The translations under genes were made by a program, and so were the position numbers. The notes beneath the pieces were generated by a model, which saw only the letters and a list, made by a program, of their open reading frames with translations, was not told the origin of the DNA and did not search any database. A stretch of DNA of 64,000 nucleotides from the NCBI RefSeq assembly GCF_034347425.1, contig NZ_CP133779.1, positions 3,782,001-3,846,000 of the forward strand. Reading direction: 5' to 3'. Positions 51,141 through 61,220 of this stretch are shown here, one piece after another. Each line of letters starts with the position of its first letter. The stretch's first letter is position 1. This DNA is from Undibacterium sp. CCC3.4. Lineage in GTDB: Bacteria > Pseudomonadota > Gammaproteobacteria > Burkholderiales > Burkholderiaceae_D.

Positions 51141-51290
51141 GTGTATCTCCAGTGAAAAAATCAAAAATAAGGGCTTACAGAAAGTGCGCGCATTTTAGCA
51201 GGTTTGCAGGCAAAAAGAACATATTCTCAATTCCCAGTCGCAACTCCGGCTAATTCCAGAGAAAAGACTGGCAATTTACCACAAAACCAA

Positions 51291-52043
51291 TTAGGCCAGG
51301 TACATACCGCCATTCACATGCAGCGTGGTTCCGGTAATATATGCCGCATCGGGCGAGGCTAAAAACACGGTCGCAGCGGCAATATCTTCCGGACGACCGA
51401 GCTTACCCATAGGAATTTGCTGCAAAATTGCGGTTTTTTGTTCGTCCGTCAGGGCGCGCGTCATATCGGTATCGATGAAGCCCGGTGCAATGCAGTTGAC
51501 GGTGATATTACGGCTACCGATTTCACGCGCTAAGGCGCGACTCATGCCGGCTACCCCAGCCTTGGCGGCAGCATAATTCATTTGCCCCGGATTGCCGGAA
51601 GAACCGACCACCGAGGTGATATTGATAATGCGTCCGTGCTTGGCCTTCATCATGCCGCGCAACACTGCCCGTGACAGGCGCGCCACCGCATTGAGGTTAG
51701 TAGTAATGACACTATCCCACTCCTCTTCCTTCATGCGCATGGCCAACTGATCTTGCGTGATACCGGCGTTATTCACCAAAATAGACAAACTGCCAAATTC
51801 TTTTTGCACGGCATCGACCAGCGCACCGCAACCAGCCACATCCGTCACATTCAGCGCCACACCCTTACCGCAACCAGGGGCCACGGCTTCCAGATAATCG
51901 GAAATTGCTTGTGCACCGGCAGCGCTGGTGGCCGTACCGATGACCTTGGCACCGGCCTCGGCCAGTGCCATGGCAATCGCCTTGCCGATGCCGCGCGAGG
52001 CACCGGTCACGAGGGCAACTTGATTTGCTAATTTCTGCGTCAT
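51291..52043 (-). CDS. fabG: 3-oxoacyl-[acyl carrier protein] reductase
   Basis: NADPH-dependent short-chain dehydrogenase, 250 residues. Cofactor motif TGASRGIG (13-20), NNAG at 91-94, catalytic Ser144, Tyr157 and Lys161 in the order SVVGSSGNPGQMNYAAAKAG. C-terminal ITGTTLHVNGGMY is typical. It overlaps the end of fabD by four bases; 150 bases separate it from acpP, perhaps with a separate acpP promoter. Confidence 0.96.
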   Translation of the reverse strand: MTQKLANQVALVTGASRGIGKAIAMALAEAGAKVIGTATSAAGAQAISDYLEAVAPGCGKGVALNVTDVAGCGALVDAVQKEFGSLSILVNNAGITQDQLAMRMKEEEWDSVITTNLNAVARLSRAVLRGMMKAKHGRIINITSVVGSSGNPGQMNYAAAKAGVAGMSRALAREIGSRNITVNCIAPGFIDTDMTRALTDEQKTAILQQIPMGKLGRPEDIAAATVFLASPDAAYITGTTLHVNGGMYLA

Positions 52044-52972
52044 TTTACCATTCCCAAAACTTTATCGAGTGTCAATTGATCGTACATGGCTTCACCGCTC
52101 AGATCCGGATGGATACGTTTGGTCAAGCCGGCCAAGACCTTGCCCGGACCGCATTCTATCAAATGTGTGACACCACTGGCTTGCATTTTTTGCACCGACT
52201 CAACCCAACGCACCGGACTGGCCGCTTGACGTACCAGCGCATCCTTGATCGCCACAGGGTCGGTTTCGATCGCCACATCGACATTATTGATCAGCGCTAT
52301 GGTCGGCGGCAAAAACCTCAGCGTCGCCAAATAGGCACGCAATTTATCCGAGGCCGGCTTGAGCAAACTGGAGTGAAACGGTGCCGACACCGGCAAAGTC
52401 AGAGCGCGCTTGGCGCCCTTGGCTTTGGCCAACTCACAGGCGCGCTCTACTGCGGCTTTATGCCCGGCAATCACCACTTGGGCTGGCGCATTGAAGTTCA
52501 CCGCCTCAACCACCTCACCCTGGGCCGCGGCCAGGCAAACTGCTTGCACATCTTGATCCGACAAACCCAGAATAGCCGCCATGCCGCCCTGCCCGACCGG
52601 TACCGCATCTTGCATTGCTTGCGCGCGAAAACGCACCAGCGGCACGGCATCGGCAAAGGCGATCACGCCAGCCACTACCAAGGCCGAGTATTCGCCGAGA
52701 CTATGCCCAGCCACCAGCGTCGGTGGCGGACCACCAGCGGCCAGCCAGGCGCGATAACAAGCGACGGCGGCCGTCAACATCACGGGCTGGGTATTGGTGG
52801 TCAGGTCGAGCGACTCTTTCGGGCCTTCGGCGATCAACTTGGCCAAATCAAAACCTAATGCTTGCGAGGCTTCCGCCACAGTCTGATCGACCACGGCATT
52901 GCCGGCAAAACCGTTGAGCATGCCGATGGCTTGCGAACCCTGACCGGGAAAAACAAATGCGAATTGGCTCAT
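52040..52972 (-). CDS. fabD: Malonyl-CoA:acyl carrier protein transacylase
   Basis: Loads malonyl groups on ACP. 310 residues from ATG 52972 (MSQFAFVFPGQGSQ); an upstream TTG in frame is not needed. Catalytic Ser91 in GHSLGEYS and the catalytic His in PVSAPFHSSL; Arg in VRFRAQAMQDAVP binds the malonyl carboxylate. Overlaps fabG by four bases. Confidence 0.96.
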   Translation of the reverse strand: MSQFAFVFPGQGSQAIGMLNGFAGNAVVDQTVAEASQALGFDLAKLIAEGPKESLDLTTNTQPVMLTAAVACYRAWLAAGGPPPTLVAGHSLGEYSALVVAGVIAFADAVPLVRFRAQAMQDAVPVGQGGMAAILGLSDQDVQAVCLAAAQGEVVEAVNFNAPAQVVIAGHKAAVERACELAKAKGAKRALTLPVSAPFHSSLLKPASDKLRAYLATLRFLPPTIALINNVDVAIETDPVAIKDALVRQAASPVRWVESVQKMQASGVTHLIECGPGKVLAGLTKRIHPDLSGEAMYDQLTLDKVLGMVK

Positions 52973-53056
52973 ATTTTTATCTATGTCTATTAACAAGCGG
53001 CCGCAGCATAGCCTGCCCGGCCGTTCTCAGTGCAGCGCGCAATACTGCGCACACTG

Positions 53057-54043
53057 TTACATCTCAACGATGGCAGCACCCCAAGTGAAGCCGCCGCCTA
53101 CCCCTTCCAGCAATATTTTATGTCCGGGCTTGACGCGCCCATCACGCACCGCACAATCGAGCGCCAGCGGAATCGAGGCGGCCGAAGTATTGCCATGCTG
53201 ATCGACGGTCACAATCACCTTATCCATGCCCATGCGCATTTTTTTCGCGGTACTTTGCATGATGCGGATATTCGCCTGATGCGGAATCATCCAATCGATA
53301 TCTTGTGCCTGTAAACCGGCGATTTCCAAGGCTTCATTGGCAACCTTTTCCAACAGCGAAACGGCCAGCTTGAATACCGCCGGGCCATCCATGTACAAAT
53401 ACGCACTGCCGTCGAGTATGCCTTTATTCACATTGCCAGGCACGCACAAGATATGGGCGTAACTGCCGTCGGCATGCAGCTTGGTGGCCAATACGCCGGG
53501 CTGGTCGGAACGCGACATCACCACGGCACCGGCACCATCACCGAACAGCACACAGGTGGTGCGATCTTCAAAGTTAAGTATGCGTGAAAACACTTCCGCG
53601 CCGATCACCAAGACATTGGTGTGGGCACCGGATTTAATCATGCTGTCAGCCACCGCCATGGCATACATAAAGCCACTGCAGACGGCCTGCACATCCATCG
53701 CCGCCGCACCGTTGGTGATGCCTAATTTATTTTGCACCACACAGGCGGTGCTGGGGAAACCACCGAGGAAATCTGGCGTTGAGGTCGCGACGATGATCAA
53801 ATCAATGTCATTGCCTTGCAACTGTGCGGCATCCAATGCTTGCCGGGCGGCTGCCACGGCCAAATCACTGGAGCGCATATCGGCATCGGCATAATGACGA
53901 AAGGAAATGCCGCTGCGCGACACGATCCACTCATCGGAAGTTTCCACGCCGTTTGCTGCGAGTTGTTCTGCCAGTTGTTGGTTGCTGACTTTGTTTGGCG
54001 GCAGATAACTGCCGGTACCGATAATTTTACTGAAAAAAGTCAT
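53057..54043 (-). CDS. fabH: 3-oxoacyl-[acyl carrier protein] synthase III
   Basis: Initiates fatty-acid synthesis by condensing acetyl-CoA with malonyl-ACP. 328 residues: Cys122 in [13 protein letters not shown], His in [12 protein letters not shown] and Asn in [13 protein letters not shown] form the FabH triad. Overlaps the plsX end by four bases, as often seen. Confidence 0.96.
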   Translation of the reverse strand: MTFFSKIIGTGSYLPPNKVSNQQLAEQLAANGVETSDEWIVSRSGISFRHYADADMRSSDLAVAAARQALDAAQLQGNDIDLIIVATSTPDFLGGFPSTACVVQNKLGITNGAAAMDVQAVCSGFMYAMAVADSMIKSGAHTNVLVIGAEVFSRILNFEDRTTCVLFGDGAGAVVMSRSDQPGVLATKLHADGSYAHILCVPGNVNKGILDGSAYLYMDGPAVFKLAVSLLEKVANEALEIAGLQAQDIDWMIPHQANIRIMQSTAKKMRMGMDKVIVTVDQHGNTSAASIPLALDCAVRDGRVKPGHKILLEGVGGGFTWGAAIVEM

Positions 54044-55110
54044 GCGATCTTCTGTACTGTAAGTTCATGGTTATCAAGCGGTACGGCGACCGGCATCAAT
54101 TTCGCCATCGACGCGGAGATTCTGGCCAGCAAGTCGTTTTTGGCCGCATCAAAGGCGCGCTGTATCGCCCATTCGTAACTGTATTTGTCCGCACCACCAT
54201 GGCTTTTGAAGACCAAACCACGCAGCCCGAGCAAGCAACCGCCGTTGTAGTTGGAAGGATTCATGGTGGCCGAGATCGATTTCAAGGCCGAGCGGGCAAT
54301 CAGCGCACCGAGCATGGTGAAGGGACTACGCTTGAAGGCTACGGTAAAAGTCGTTTTGACAAAGCGTCCCATGCCTTCGGCCGCCTTCAAGGTAACATTG
54401 CCGACAAAGCCATCGCAGATGACGATATCGGTCGTGCCCTTGAAAATATCGTTGCCTTCAACATTACCGTAAAAATTAATCAAGCCACGCTCGTGATCGG
54501 CCCGCAGCAACTGCGCGGTTTTTTTGACGACATCATTGCCCTTGATATCTTCTTCACCGACATTGAGTAAGCCTATCGTCGGCCGTTCCTTGCCTTCCAA
54601 GGCCGAGACCAAGGCCGAGCCCATGATGGCGAATTGGTGCAAATGCAGCGGTTCGCAATCGACATTGGCACCGAGATCGAGCATGTAAGTAGGGAGATTT
54701 TTTTGGTTCGGCAAGATGCCGGAAATCGCTGGCCTGTCGACGCCAGGCAAGGTTTTCAACACATAGCGCGACACCGCCATCAAGGCACCGGTATTGCCAG
54801 CCGATACACAAGCTTGCGCGTGACCATCTTTCACCTGATTGATCGCCACACGCATCGATGAATCTTTCTTGCGCCGCAGAGCGACTTCAATCGGATCATC
54901 CATCGCCACCATCTCAGAGGCGTGCACGATGTGCATGCGCGTGTGGGCAGAGGCGTGATTTTTTTTCAATTCCGCTTCAATCACAGCCGTCAGACCTACC
55001 AACAGAAATTCGACATCGGGTTCGCGTTTGGCAAAGGCGACAGCGGCCGCCACGGCAACTGCAGGCCCGTGATCTCCGCCCATGCAGTCTATGGAAATTT
55101 TTATTGTCAT
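54040..55110 (-). CDS. plsX: Phosphate acyltransferase PlsX
   Basis: Converts acyl-ACP to acyl-phosphate for phospholipid synthesis. 356 residues from ATG 55110 ([20 protein letters not shown]); a GTG at 55125 with GGA upstream is an alternative five codons longer. Family motifs include [22 protein letters not shown] and [14 protein letters not shown]. Links fatty-acid and membrane lipid synthesis; follows rpmF as in E. coli. Confidence 0.94.
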   Translation of the reverse strand: MTIKISIDCMGGDHGPAVAVAAAVAFAKREPDVEFLLVGLTAVIEAELKKNHASAHTRMHIVHASEMVAMDDPIEVALRRKKDSSMRVAINQVKDGHAQACVSAGNTGALMAVSRYVLKTLPGVDRPAISGILPNQKNLPTYMLDLGANVDCEPLHLHQFAIMGSALVSALEGKERPTIGLLNVGEEDIKGNDVVKKTAQLLRADHERGLINFYGNVEGNDIFKGTTDIVICDGFVGNVTLKAAEGMGRFVKTTFTVAFKRSPFTMLGALIARSALKSISATMNPSNYNGGCLLGLRGLVFKSHGGADKYSYEWAIQRAFDAAKNDLLARISASMAKLMPVAVPLDNHELTVQKIA

Positions 55111-55310
55111 GTGGTATTGCGACACTTCTATCCGAAACAGTTAGTGTACCAAACAGTGTGCTGATTTAATTCAATTTCATTGCCAAAACGCAATGATTAC
55201 TTGAAAAAAACCGCTCTTTCTTCGAAATACATCGCGACTGCTTTGGTGATCGATTCAAAAGCAATGGCAGAGCATGCGCGTACTGCGCACCCTCTGCAAA
55301 AAACGTATAA

Positions 55311-55353
55311 AAAAAAGCGGCGCCAAGTACAAGACTCGTCACGCCGCTTTTTT
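55311..55353 (-). terminator. Intrinsic terminator after rpmF
   Basis: On the minus strand the stem agcggcg (55348-55342) and cgccgct (55322-55316), preceded by an A-run and followed by a T-run (55315-55309), lies about 15 bases after the rpmF stop. The 242-base gap between rpmF and plsX therefore probably carries a separate promoter for the fab cluster, though no clear one is seen. Confidence 0.78.
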
Positions 55354-55367
55354 AACAAGAATCGAGA

Positions 55368-55550
55368 TTACTCGTCGTTCTTAGTTTTCAATACTTTACG
55401 ACCACGGTAAAAGCCGTTAGGGCTGATGTGGTGACGCAGATGTGTTTCACCAGTAGTTTGCTCGATACCCAACTGTGGTGCTGTCAGGAAATCGTGCGAA
55501 CGGTGCATACCGCGCTTGGATGGGGATTTTTTGTTTTGCTGAACTGCCAT
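55368..55550 (-). CDS. rpmF: 50S ribosomal protein L32
   Basis: 60 residues from ATG 55550 ([20 protein letters not shown]). The conserved N-terminal basic segment and the C-terminal part [18 protein letters not shown] are diagnostic. The frame runs upstream but the family starts here. The zinc-binding cysteines seen in some L32 versions are absent (ETHLRHH in their place). Between yceD and plsX. Confidence 0.97.
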   Translation of the reverse strand: MAVQQNKKSPSKRGMHRSHDFLTAPQLGIEQTTGETHLRHHISPNGFYRGRKVLKTKNDE

Positions 55551-55670
55551 GATAACTCCTAATACTTCAAAAAATGTTTCTAAAAATTTACACACCTGAC
55601 TGCGACACTGACCGCAAGTCAAGAATCCCTAACAATACTTCGACCTGAGTGTTTTTTCAGAATAATGCCA

Positions 55671-56198
55671 CTAGGTACGCCCGTTTATTTTCTTCAGAAC
55701 GGCAAACGGTGAAGCTTTTTTACCGCCTTCTGCGTCAAGCCCTGCAGTAGAATTTGCAAAAGCCAACGAGACATCCGGGCATACTGCATGTTTGGGCGAT
55801 TGGGGTATTGCGAGTAACACCTCATCTTCTATCAAAGCAATGACATCGAATGATTTGCTACCTACTACTACATCAACCTCGTCATCATCGAGCAATGCGT
55901 CAATTTCATCGGCACTGGCTTCGTTTTTGGCGAGTATCAATATGGATTCTGAATCAATTTCCAATGCAAACGGCGTCAAGCAGCGCTGACACATCAACTG
56001 CACACTGCCATTGACAGCTAACACCAACTTGGCATGGTCAAGTTTATCCTTACCACCGGACAAAGACCAAGTCAGGCCAGCGCCTTCTGCGCCAACACTT
56101 TCGACCGCAACACGGGGCAGATCAGCTATCGGCAGACTACCCGAACGCTGCTCTTCGAGCCGGCAAAACGTGAACGCATCAATGACAAAAGCTTGCAT
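55671..56198 (-). CDS. yceD: YceD-family protein (DUF177), 23S rRNA accumulation
   Basis: 175 residues. The family core is visible: LVLAVNGSVQLMCQRCLTPFALEI with the CxxC pair, and ILLAIPQSPKHAVC-like downstream segment (DEVLLAIPQSPKH). The position directly upstream of rpmF is near-universal. Required in E. coli and plants for normal 23S rRNA levels; the mechanism is unresolved. Confidence 0.9.
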   Translation of the reverse strand: MQAFVIDAFTFCRLEEQRSGSLPIADLPRVAVESVGAEGAGLTWSLSGGKDKLDHAKLVLAVNGSVQLMCQRCLTPFALEIDSESILILAKNEASADEIDALLDDDEVDVVVGSKSFDVIALIEDEVLLAIPQSPKHAVCPDVSLAFANSTAGLDAEGGKKASPFAVLKKINGRT

Positions 56199-56323
56199 AG
56201 GATTATTTGAACCCAGAAAACCTGCGATAATAACAGCACTCGCCCTTGTTAGTCAAAGGCCACGCCGTTTTTTTTCAGCCCTCGGGCCATACTGCTGCGC
56301 GATTTCGCGCCGAATTTTCAAAT

Positions 56324-56953
56324 ATGCCACAAAGTAAGCCCTCCAGCAAGCCCCATGCCCGCCTGATACTCGCCTCGAGCTCCGCCTATAGACGTGAATT
56401 ACTGGCACGCTTACAACTGCCCTTTACCAGCATGGCGCCCGAGCTCGACGAAACCGCCTTGCCCGGCGAAACCCCTACCGACACCGCGCTGCGCTTAGCG
56501 CGCCAAAAAGCCGAAGCGATCGCAGCCCAGCTCGGCCATGACAGCGCAGCGTTAATCATTGGCTCCGACCAAGTTGCCACCCTAGACGGGATACAGATAG
56601 GCAAACCGGGCAATCACGAAAACGCCTTAAAGCAATTACAATTCATGCGCGGCCGCGAAGTCGAATTTCATACTGCCCTCTGCCTGCTCGATACCCGCAG
56701 TGACGCTCCATATGCGCTGCAGAGTGCCGATTTGCTCACGCGCGTGCGCTTTCGCGATCTCAGCGACGCTGAACTCGACGCTTACTTGCGCTTGGAGCAA
56801 CCCTATGATTGCGCCGGCAGTGCGAAAAACGAGGGCTTGGGCATCGCCATTCTGGCTGGCATCGATAGCAATGATCCAACCGCCCTGACCGGTTTGCCAC
56901 TGATTGCACTGACTGATATGTTGCGCGCCGCAGGCGTGCGCTTTTTCAATTAA
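56324..56953 (+). CDS. Maf-family nucleotide pyrophosphatase (YceF type)
   Basis: 209 residues from ATG 56324; longer in-frame starts lack family similarity. Hydrolyses modified nucleoside triphosphates; the YceF group prefers 7-methyl-GTP. Motifs: LILASSSAYRRELLARL (substrate binding), IIGSDQVATLDG (metal and catalytic Asp), LTRVRFRDLSDAELDAYL, and GSAKNEGLGI. Divergent from yceD, a usual neighbourhood. Confidence 0.92.
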   Translation: MPQSKPSSKPHARLILASSSAYRRELLARLQLPFTSMAPELDETALPGETPTDTALRLARQKAEAIAAQLGHDSAALIIGSDQVATLDGIQIGKPGNHENALKQLQFMRGREVEFHTALCLLDTRSDAPYALQSADLLTRVRFRDLSDAELDAYLRLEQPYDCAGSAKNEGLGIAILAGIDSNDPTALTGLPLIALTDMLRAAGVRFFN

Positions 56954-56965
56954 TTTCCTCTTCTC

Positions 56966-57718
56966 ATGACCGGCACCCTCTTTCTCATACCCAATACACT
57001 CGGCGACAACGATACCCAAGCAGCAGACATATTGGCGAGCATCATCCCCGCTACCGTGCAAGCGATGTCGTCCCAACTCGGACATTTTGTTGCTGAAAAT
57101 GCCAAAACCACGCGCGCTTATCTGAAATTTCTGCATCAACAACACCCCTTGCGTTTGCCCATGCAAGAAATTTCGATTGCCGAACTCAATGTCAACACGC
57201 CAGCCCAAGCCCTGCAAGGCTTGCTGCAACCATTGCTCGAAGGCCATGATGTCGGACTCATCTCGGAAGCCGGCGTACCAGCGGTGGCCGATCCTGGTGC
57301 CAATTTGGTGCGTTTGGCGCATGCCCGTGGCATTCGCGTACGCCCACTGGTCGGCCCCTCCTCGCTACTGCTGGGCTTAATGGCCAGCGGCCTCAATGGC
57401 CAAAGCTTTGCGTTTCACGGTTACCTGCCTACCGATGCGGCGCTGCGGGCCAAGCGCATCAAAGAACTCGAAGAACGCTCGCGCAAGGAACAACAGACGC
57501 AATTATTGATCGAGACCCCGTATCGCAACATCGCCATGCTCGAAGCCCTGGCCACGCACTGCGCCCCGAGCACCTTGCTCTGCGTCGCGACCGATCTGAG
57601 CTTGGCCACAGAATCGATACAAACCCGCAGTGCCGCCGAGTGGAAACAAGCTTTGAGCAAGCAACAAGCGCCGGATTTCCATAAAAAACCGACGGTATTC
57701 TTGTTCTTGGCCAACTAA
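56966..57718 (+). CDS. Tetrapyrrole-methylase-fold SAM methyltransferase (RsmI-related)
   Basis: 250 residues of the class III methyltransferase fold. N-terminal TGTLFLIPNTLGD, then GLISEAGVPAVADPGANLVRLAH and VGPSSLLLGLMASGLNG, motifs shared with RsmI (16S rRNA C1402 ribose methyltransferase). The first loop differs from true RsmI (PNTLGD in place of the TPIGNL type), so it belongs to the RsmI-like paralogue group whose target is not known. Twelve bases after maf. Confidence 0.8.
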   Translation: MTGTLFLIPNTLGDNDTQAADILASIIPATVQAMSSQLGHFVAENAKTTRAYLKFLHQQHPLRLPMQEISIAELNVNTPAQALQGLLQPLLEGHDVGLISEAGVPAVADPGANLVRLAHARGIRVRPLVGPSSLLLGLMASGLNGQSFAFHGYLPTDAALRAKRIKELEERSRKEQQTQLLIETPYRNIAMLEALATHCAPSTLLCVATDLSLATESIQTRSAAEWKQALSKQQAPDFHKKPTVFLFLAN

Positions 57719-57784
57719 AAAAAACGCACGGCCGGTCGCTTTTGCCAAATTGCGCTAAGATGGGTCTTTAGGGAGAACTTACAC

Positions 57785-58945
57785 ATGCTCAATTTTAATT
57801 TCTACAATCCTACCCATATCCTGTTCGGCAAAGGTCGCATTGCCGATTTGAATCAGCAAATCCCGGCCGATGCCAAGGTCATGCTCTTGTACGGTGGTGG
57901 CAGCATTAAGAAAAATGGCGTGTTTGAACAAGTCATGGCTGCACTCGGCAATCGCAGCGTCACCGAATTCACTGGTATCGAACCGAATCCCAGCTATGAA
58001 ACGCTGATGCAGGCAGTCGAAATCATCCGCAAGGGTCATATCGATTTCTTGCTCGCAGTTGGCGGCGGCTCCGTCATCGATGGCACCAAATTCATCGCCG
58101 CTGCAGCGCTGTTCGAAGGCGCCGAGCCATGGGCGATTTTGGAAAAACGTGGCAGCAATATCACGCGCGCCCTGCCATTCGGCAGCGTCCTGACCTTGCC
58201 GGCTACTGGCTCGGAAATGAATTCCGGCGGCGTGGTGACGCGCAAATCGATCAAAGCCAAGATGGCCTTTTCCAGCCCGCACTGCTTTCCGAAATTTTCC
58301 GTACTCGATCCACTGACTACCTACACCTTGCCTGTGCGTCAAGTCGGCAATGGTGCGGTCGATGCTTTCGTTCACGTGATGGAACAGTATCTGACTTACC
58401 CGGTGAATTCGCCGGTACAAGACCGTTTCGCCGAGAGCTTGCTGCTAACCCTGATCGAAGAAGGCCCGAAAGCACTGATTAATCCGGAAGACTACGATGT
58501 CCGCGCCAATCTGATGTGGTGTGCCACCATGGCCCTCAATGGCTTGATCGCTACCGGCGTGCCACAAGACTGGGCCACCCATATGATTGGGCATGAATTA
58601 ACCGCCTTGCATGGCATCGACCATGCGCAAACCTTGGCCATTATTTTGCCAAGCATGATGCGCGTGCGTAAATTATCGAAACGCGCGAAATTGCTGCAAT
58701 ATGCCGAACGCGTCTGGAATTTGCGTGACGGCGACGAAGACACGCGCATCGATGCCGCCATTGCCAAAACTCAAGACTTCTTCGAACAAATGGGCGTCAA
58801 AACCCGTTTGCGCGATTACTCCGTCGATGCCAGCCATGTACCGGCCGTGTTGGCCGCACTGAGCGAGCATCGCATGATCGCACTCGGCGAGCAGCGCGAA
58901 GTAACACTGGAAGTCAGCCGCGCCGTACTGGAATTGAGTTTGTAA
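57785..58945 (+). CDS. Iron-containing alcohol dehydrogenase (YqhD/BDH-like)
   Basis: 386 residues, group III metal-dependent alcohol dehydrogenase. N-terminal NAD(P)-binding domain with GGGSIKKNGVFEQVM and VGGGSVIDGTKFIAAA; C-terminal metal domain with metal ligands in HVMEQYLT, GHELTALHGIDHAQTLA. ATGSEMNSGGVVTR is typical of the YqhD/butanol dehydrogenase group, which reduces short aldehydes with NADPH. AGGGAG lies just before the ATG. A terminator follows. Confidence 0.92.
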   Translation: MLNFNFYNPTHILFGKGRIADLNQQIPADAKVMLLYGGGSIKKNGVFEQVMAALGNRSVTEFTGIEPNPSYETLMQAVEIIRKGHIDFLLAVGGGSVIDGTKFIAAAALFEGAEPWAILEKRGSNITRALPFGSVLTLPATGSEMNSGGVVTRKSIKAKMAFSSPHCFPKFSVLDPLTTYTLPVRQVGNGAVDAFVHVMEQYLTYPVNSPVQDRFAESLLLTLIEEGPKALINPEDYDVRANLMWCATMALNGLIATGVPQDWATHMIGHELTALHGIDHAQTLAIILPSMMRVRKLSKRAKLLQYAERVWNLRDGDEDTRIDAAIAKTQDFFEQMGVKTRLRDYSVDASHVPAVLAALSEHRMIALGEQREVTLEVSRAVLELSL

Positions 58946-59004
58946 CAGGAGTTTGCAACAGCGCGGCGACAGATGGTGCCGCAAAGCAAAACCAAGTATG
59001 ATGA

Positions 59005-59033
59005 AACGCGCCGAAGTTCGGCGCGTTTTTTTA
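59005..59033 (+). terminator. Intrinsic terminator between the alcohol dehydrogenase and phzF-like genes
   Basis: Arms aacgcgccgaa (59005-59015) and ttcggcgcgtt (59017-59027) followed by a seven-T run. It ends only a few bases before the AGGAG of the next gene. Confidence 0.72.
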
Positions 59034-59048
59034 TCAGGAGTTTTTTGC

Positions 59049-59927
59049 ATGCGCAGTTACCGCTACAAGCAAGTCGATGTCTTCACCCAAACCCGTTTCA
59101 AAGGCAATCCGGTCGCCGTGGTACTCGATGCGAGCGGCCTCTCTGATGCGCAAATGCAGCAAATCGCCAACTGGACCAATCTCTCCGAAACCACCTTCGT
59201 ATTACCGGCCAGTGATGCCGCCGCCGATTATCGTCTGCGGATTTTTACCCCGCACAGTGAGTTGCCGTTCGCCGGCCATCCGACCATAGGCACGGCCCAC
59301 GCACTGCTCGAAGCCGGTCTGATCCATGCTAAAAATGGCATCTTAGTGCAAGAATGCAGCGCCGGCTTGATACGTCTAAGCATCAGCCTGCAGCCCGACG
59401 GCCCGGCGTGGATTGCCTTTGATTTGCCGCCGGCGCAGATCAGCACGCTCAGCGCCGACCAGATACAGGAACTCGGCGACACCCTCGGCATCGCCTGCGC
59501 GGCTGCACGCCCACCACTGCTGATCGATATCGGCCCGCGCTGGATCGTGGCGCAATGCCAGGATGCCGCCAGTGTGCTGGCTTGCCGCCCTGATTTTGAA
59601 CGCATGCGCCGCCAAGACAGCGCCGCACAGCGCAGCGGTGTCGTGATTTTCGGTGCCTCTCCAGAGGGCAGTCCGGCCGATTTTGAAGTGCGCGCATTTG
59701 CCCCGGCGGCCGGCGTCAATGAAGATCCGGTCTGCGGCAGCGGCAATGGCGGCGTCGCCGTGTATCTGCGCCACACTGGCCAAGTACCAGCAGGTGGCAG
59801 CGCACTGCGTGCCAGCCAAGGGGCGATCTTGGGCCGGGCCGGCCAGATACGCTTGCAAATCACTGGCGAGCGCATCACCGTCGGCGGCCAAGCCGTGACT
59901 TGCATAGACGGCAGCTTGTTGGTCTGA
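59049..59927 (+). CDS. PhzF-family isomerase/epimerase-like protein
   Basis: 292 residues from ATG 59049, with AGGAG eight bases upstream. Two-domain diaminopimelate-epimerase-like fold: first domain QVDVFTQTRFKGNPVAVV with Glu47 in NLSETTFVLP, the expected general base, FTPHSELPFAGHPTIGTA, and second domain with VNEDPVCGSGNG near the end. The natural substrate is unknown; phenazine synthesis is not implied. Confidence 0.9.
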   Translation: MRSYRYKQVDVFTQTRFKGNPVAVVLDASGLSDAQMQQIANWTNLSETTFVLPASDAAADYRLRIFTPHSELPFAGHPTIGTAHALLEAGLIHAKNGILVQECSAGLIRLSISLQPDGPAWIAFDLPPAQISTLSADQIQELGDTLGIACAAARPPLLIDIGPRWIVAQCQDAASVLACRPDFERMRRQDSAAQRSGVVIFGASPEGSPADFEVRAFAPAAGVNEDPVCGSGNGGVAVYLRHTGQVPAGGSALRASQGAILGRAGQIRLQITGERITVGGQAVTCIDGSLLV

Positions 59928-59981
59928 AATTTGCGCTCAGGGATAGGAGGCGCAGATACACTACGCGCCTTCCTTACCGGC

Positions 59982-61202
59982 TTATTTTGCGGCTCTGAGC
60001 AAATGACAATGCAGCGACAAAAAGCGCATCGCACCGCTGTAATTGACATCCCAATCATCGAGCAGATAATTATTCGCTTCCTCGATGAAGTTATTCCAAT
60101 CTTCCAGCAAGCCTTCTTGCTTTTCATGTGGTGCCGACGCAGCGATCCAAGCACTGGTACGCGCCGGCTCGAAGCCTTGTTCGCGCAATTGCTTGACCAA
60201 GGCTTTGGCAGCGCGTTCGCTGATACTGGTTTTTGGTGCAACGCCAGCAGCGATGCACAGAAACAGTGTCATCAGCGAGTCGACATCGGTCTGCCCCTTA
60301 GTCAGGCGAGTCCACTCCTTCGAGACTAAGGCATCATACGCCGAGGTATCATCGATATCGTGATGGCCGAAGTAGTATTGATCTTTTAAGGCGAACACCA
60401 ATTTGTCGAGCGGAATTTTTTTATCTTGTAACAAGGGTAAATCGTGCGCCTTGATTTCTGCCAGCATGCTCGCGACCAGCTCCGCAAACGCGGCTGGAAT
60501 ATCACTCAGATCCACCGTCGCCAAAGCCTGCTTGCGCCGGATGGCCGGCAAGTTGCGGATGGTTTCGAGCAGGGTGGCGAATTCGACTTGATTGTCGAGC
60601 CGGGTTTCATCATTACCGTAAATCAGCAGCAGCAAACCGGAACGCACTACCGAGGAAGCCTCGACATCTTCTTCGCGCAATTGCTCGCGCGTGGCCCCGA
60701 GAAATTCGCCGAACCAGAAGCCGGCTTCGATTTCGAGCGCATTCAGACGGCGCTGTTTCAACGCCTGACGATAATCAAACGGTTTATCACGCAGCGACCA
60801 GACTTCCAAAAAGTCTTCGACTGGCCCCTTGGTTGCACGCCCGAGCAAGGCATATTCAGGTAAAGCAAACAAAGCTTTCAGCAAGCCGGAACCACCGCGC
60901 GAAAGCGTGAGGAAGGTGTTGTCACGGATCAGTTTGGCCGCGACATCGAGCTCGCCGCCACTGGTTTCGATCAGGTACAAGCTGGCCAGATTGACGATGC
61001 GCTTACGCGCTGCTTCAATTTCCGGCCGCAGATACGGACTGCCGAAGGCAGTGGCAATTTGCACGATGCCCTTGGGCGCTTCGCTCTGCATGGCGGTCAG
61101 CTTACTGCTGGGAATGATCGCTTGGCGCACGCCGTGGCGCAGGGCCGTTTCGAAAAACGGCCGTTGATCACTGAGTGCAAGGTCGTAAGTAGTGTCGGCC
61201 AT
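59982..61202 (-). CDS. Unrecognised 406-residue helical protein
   Basis: 406 residues from ATG 61202 (the open frame extends 16 codons upstream). No family recognised. Largely helical, no signal peptide or membrane segment, acidic. Features: LRPEIEAARKRIVNLASLYLIE, NTFLTLSRGGSGLLKALFALPEYALLG, repeated acidic and Leu-rich helices, and a C-terminus ending SLHCHLLRAAK. It is the last of four minus-strand genes after the J-domain protein, but an intrinsic terminator lies between it and the gene before, so it is probably also or only transcribed separately. Confidence 0.75.
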   Translation of the reverse strand: MADTTYDLALSDQRPFFETALRHGVRQAIIPSSKLTAMQSEAPKGIVQIATAFGSPYLRPEIEAARKRIVNLASLYLIETSGGELDVAAKLIRDNTFLTLSRGGSGLLKALFALPEYALLGRATKGPVEDFLEVWSLRDKPFDYRQALKQRRLNALEIEAGFWFGEFLGATREQLREEDVEASSVVRSGLLLLIYGNDETRLDNQVEFATLLETIRNLPAIRRKQALATVDLSDIPAAFAELVASMLAEIKAHDLPLLQDKKIPLDKLVFALKDQYYFGHHDIDDTSAYDALVSKEWTRLTKGQTDVDSLMTLFLCIAAGVAPKTSISERAAKALVKQLREQGFEPARTSAWIAASAPHEKQEGLLEDWNNFIEEANNYLLDDWDVNYSGAMRFLSLHCHLLRAAK

Positions 61203-61220
61203 AGTCGCTTTACAAATCTC

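Noticed and set aside
51965..52858. 297-codon open frame on the plus strand
   Set aside because: Antisense to fabG and fabD, Arg/His/Gln-rich composition typical of reverse-strand shadows.
59228..60241. 337-codon minus-strand open frame across the phzF-like gene end
   Set aside because: It overlaps the well-supported PhzF-like gene and the end of the 406-residue protein gene in another frame; composition rich in Arg, Cys and Ser without homology.
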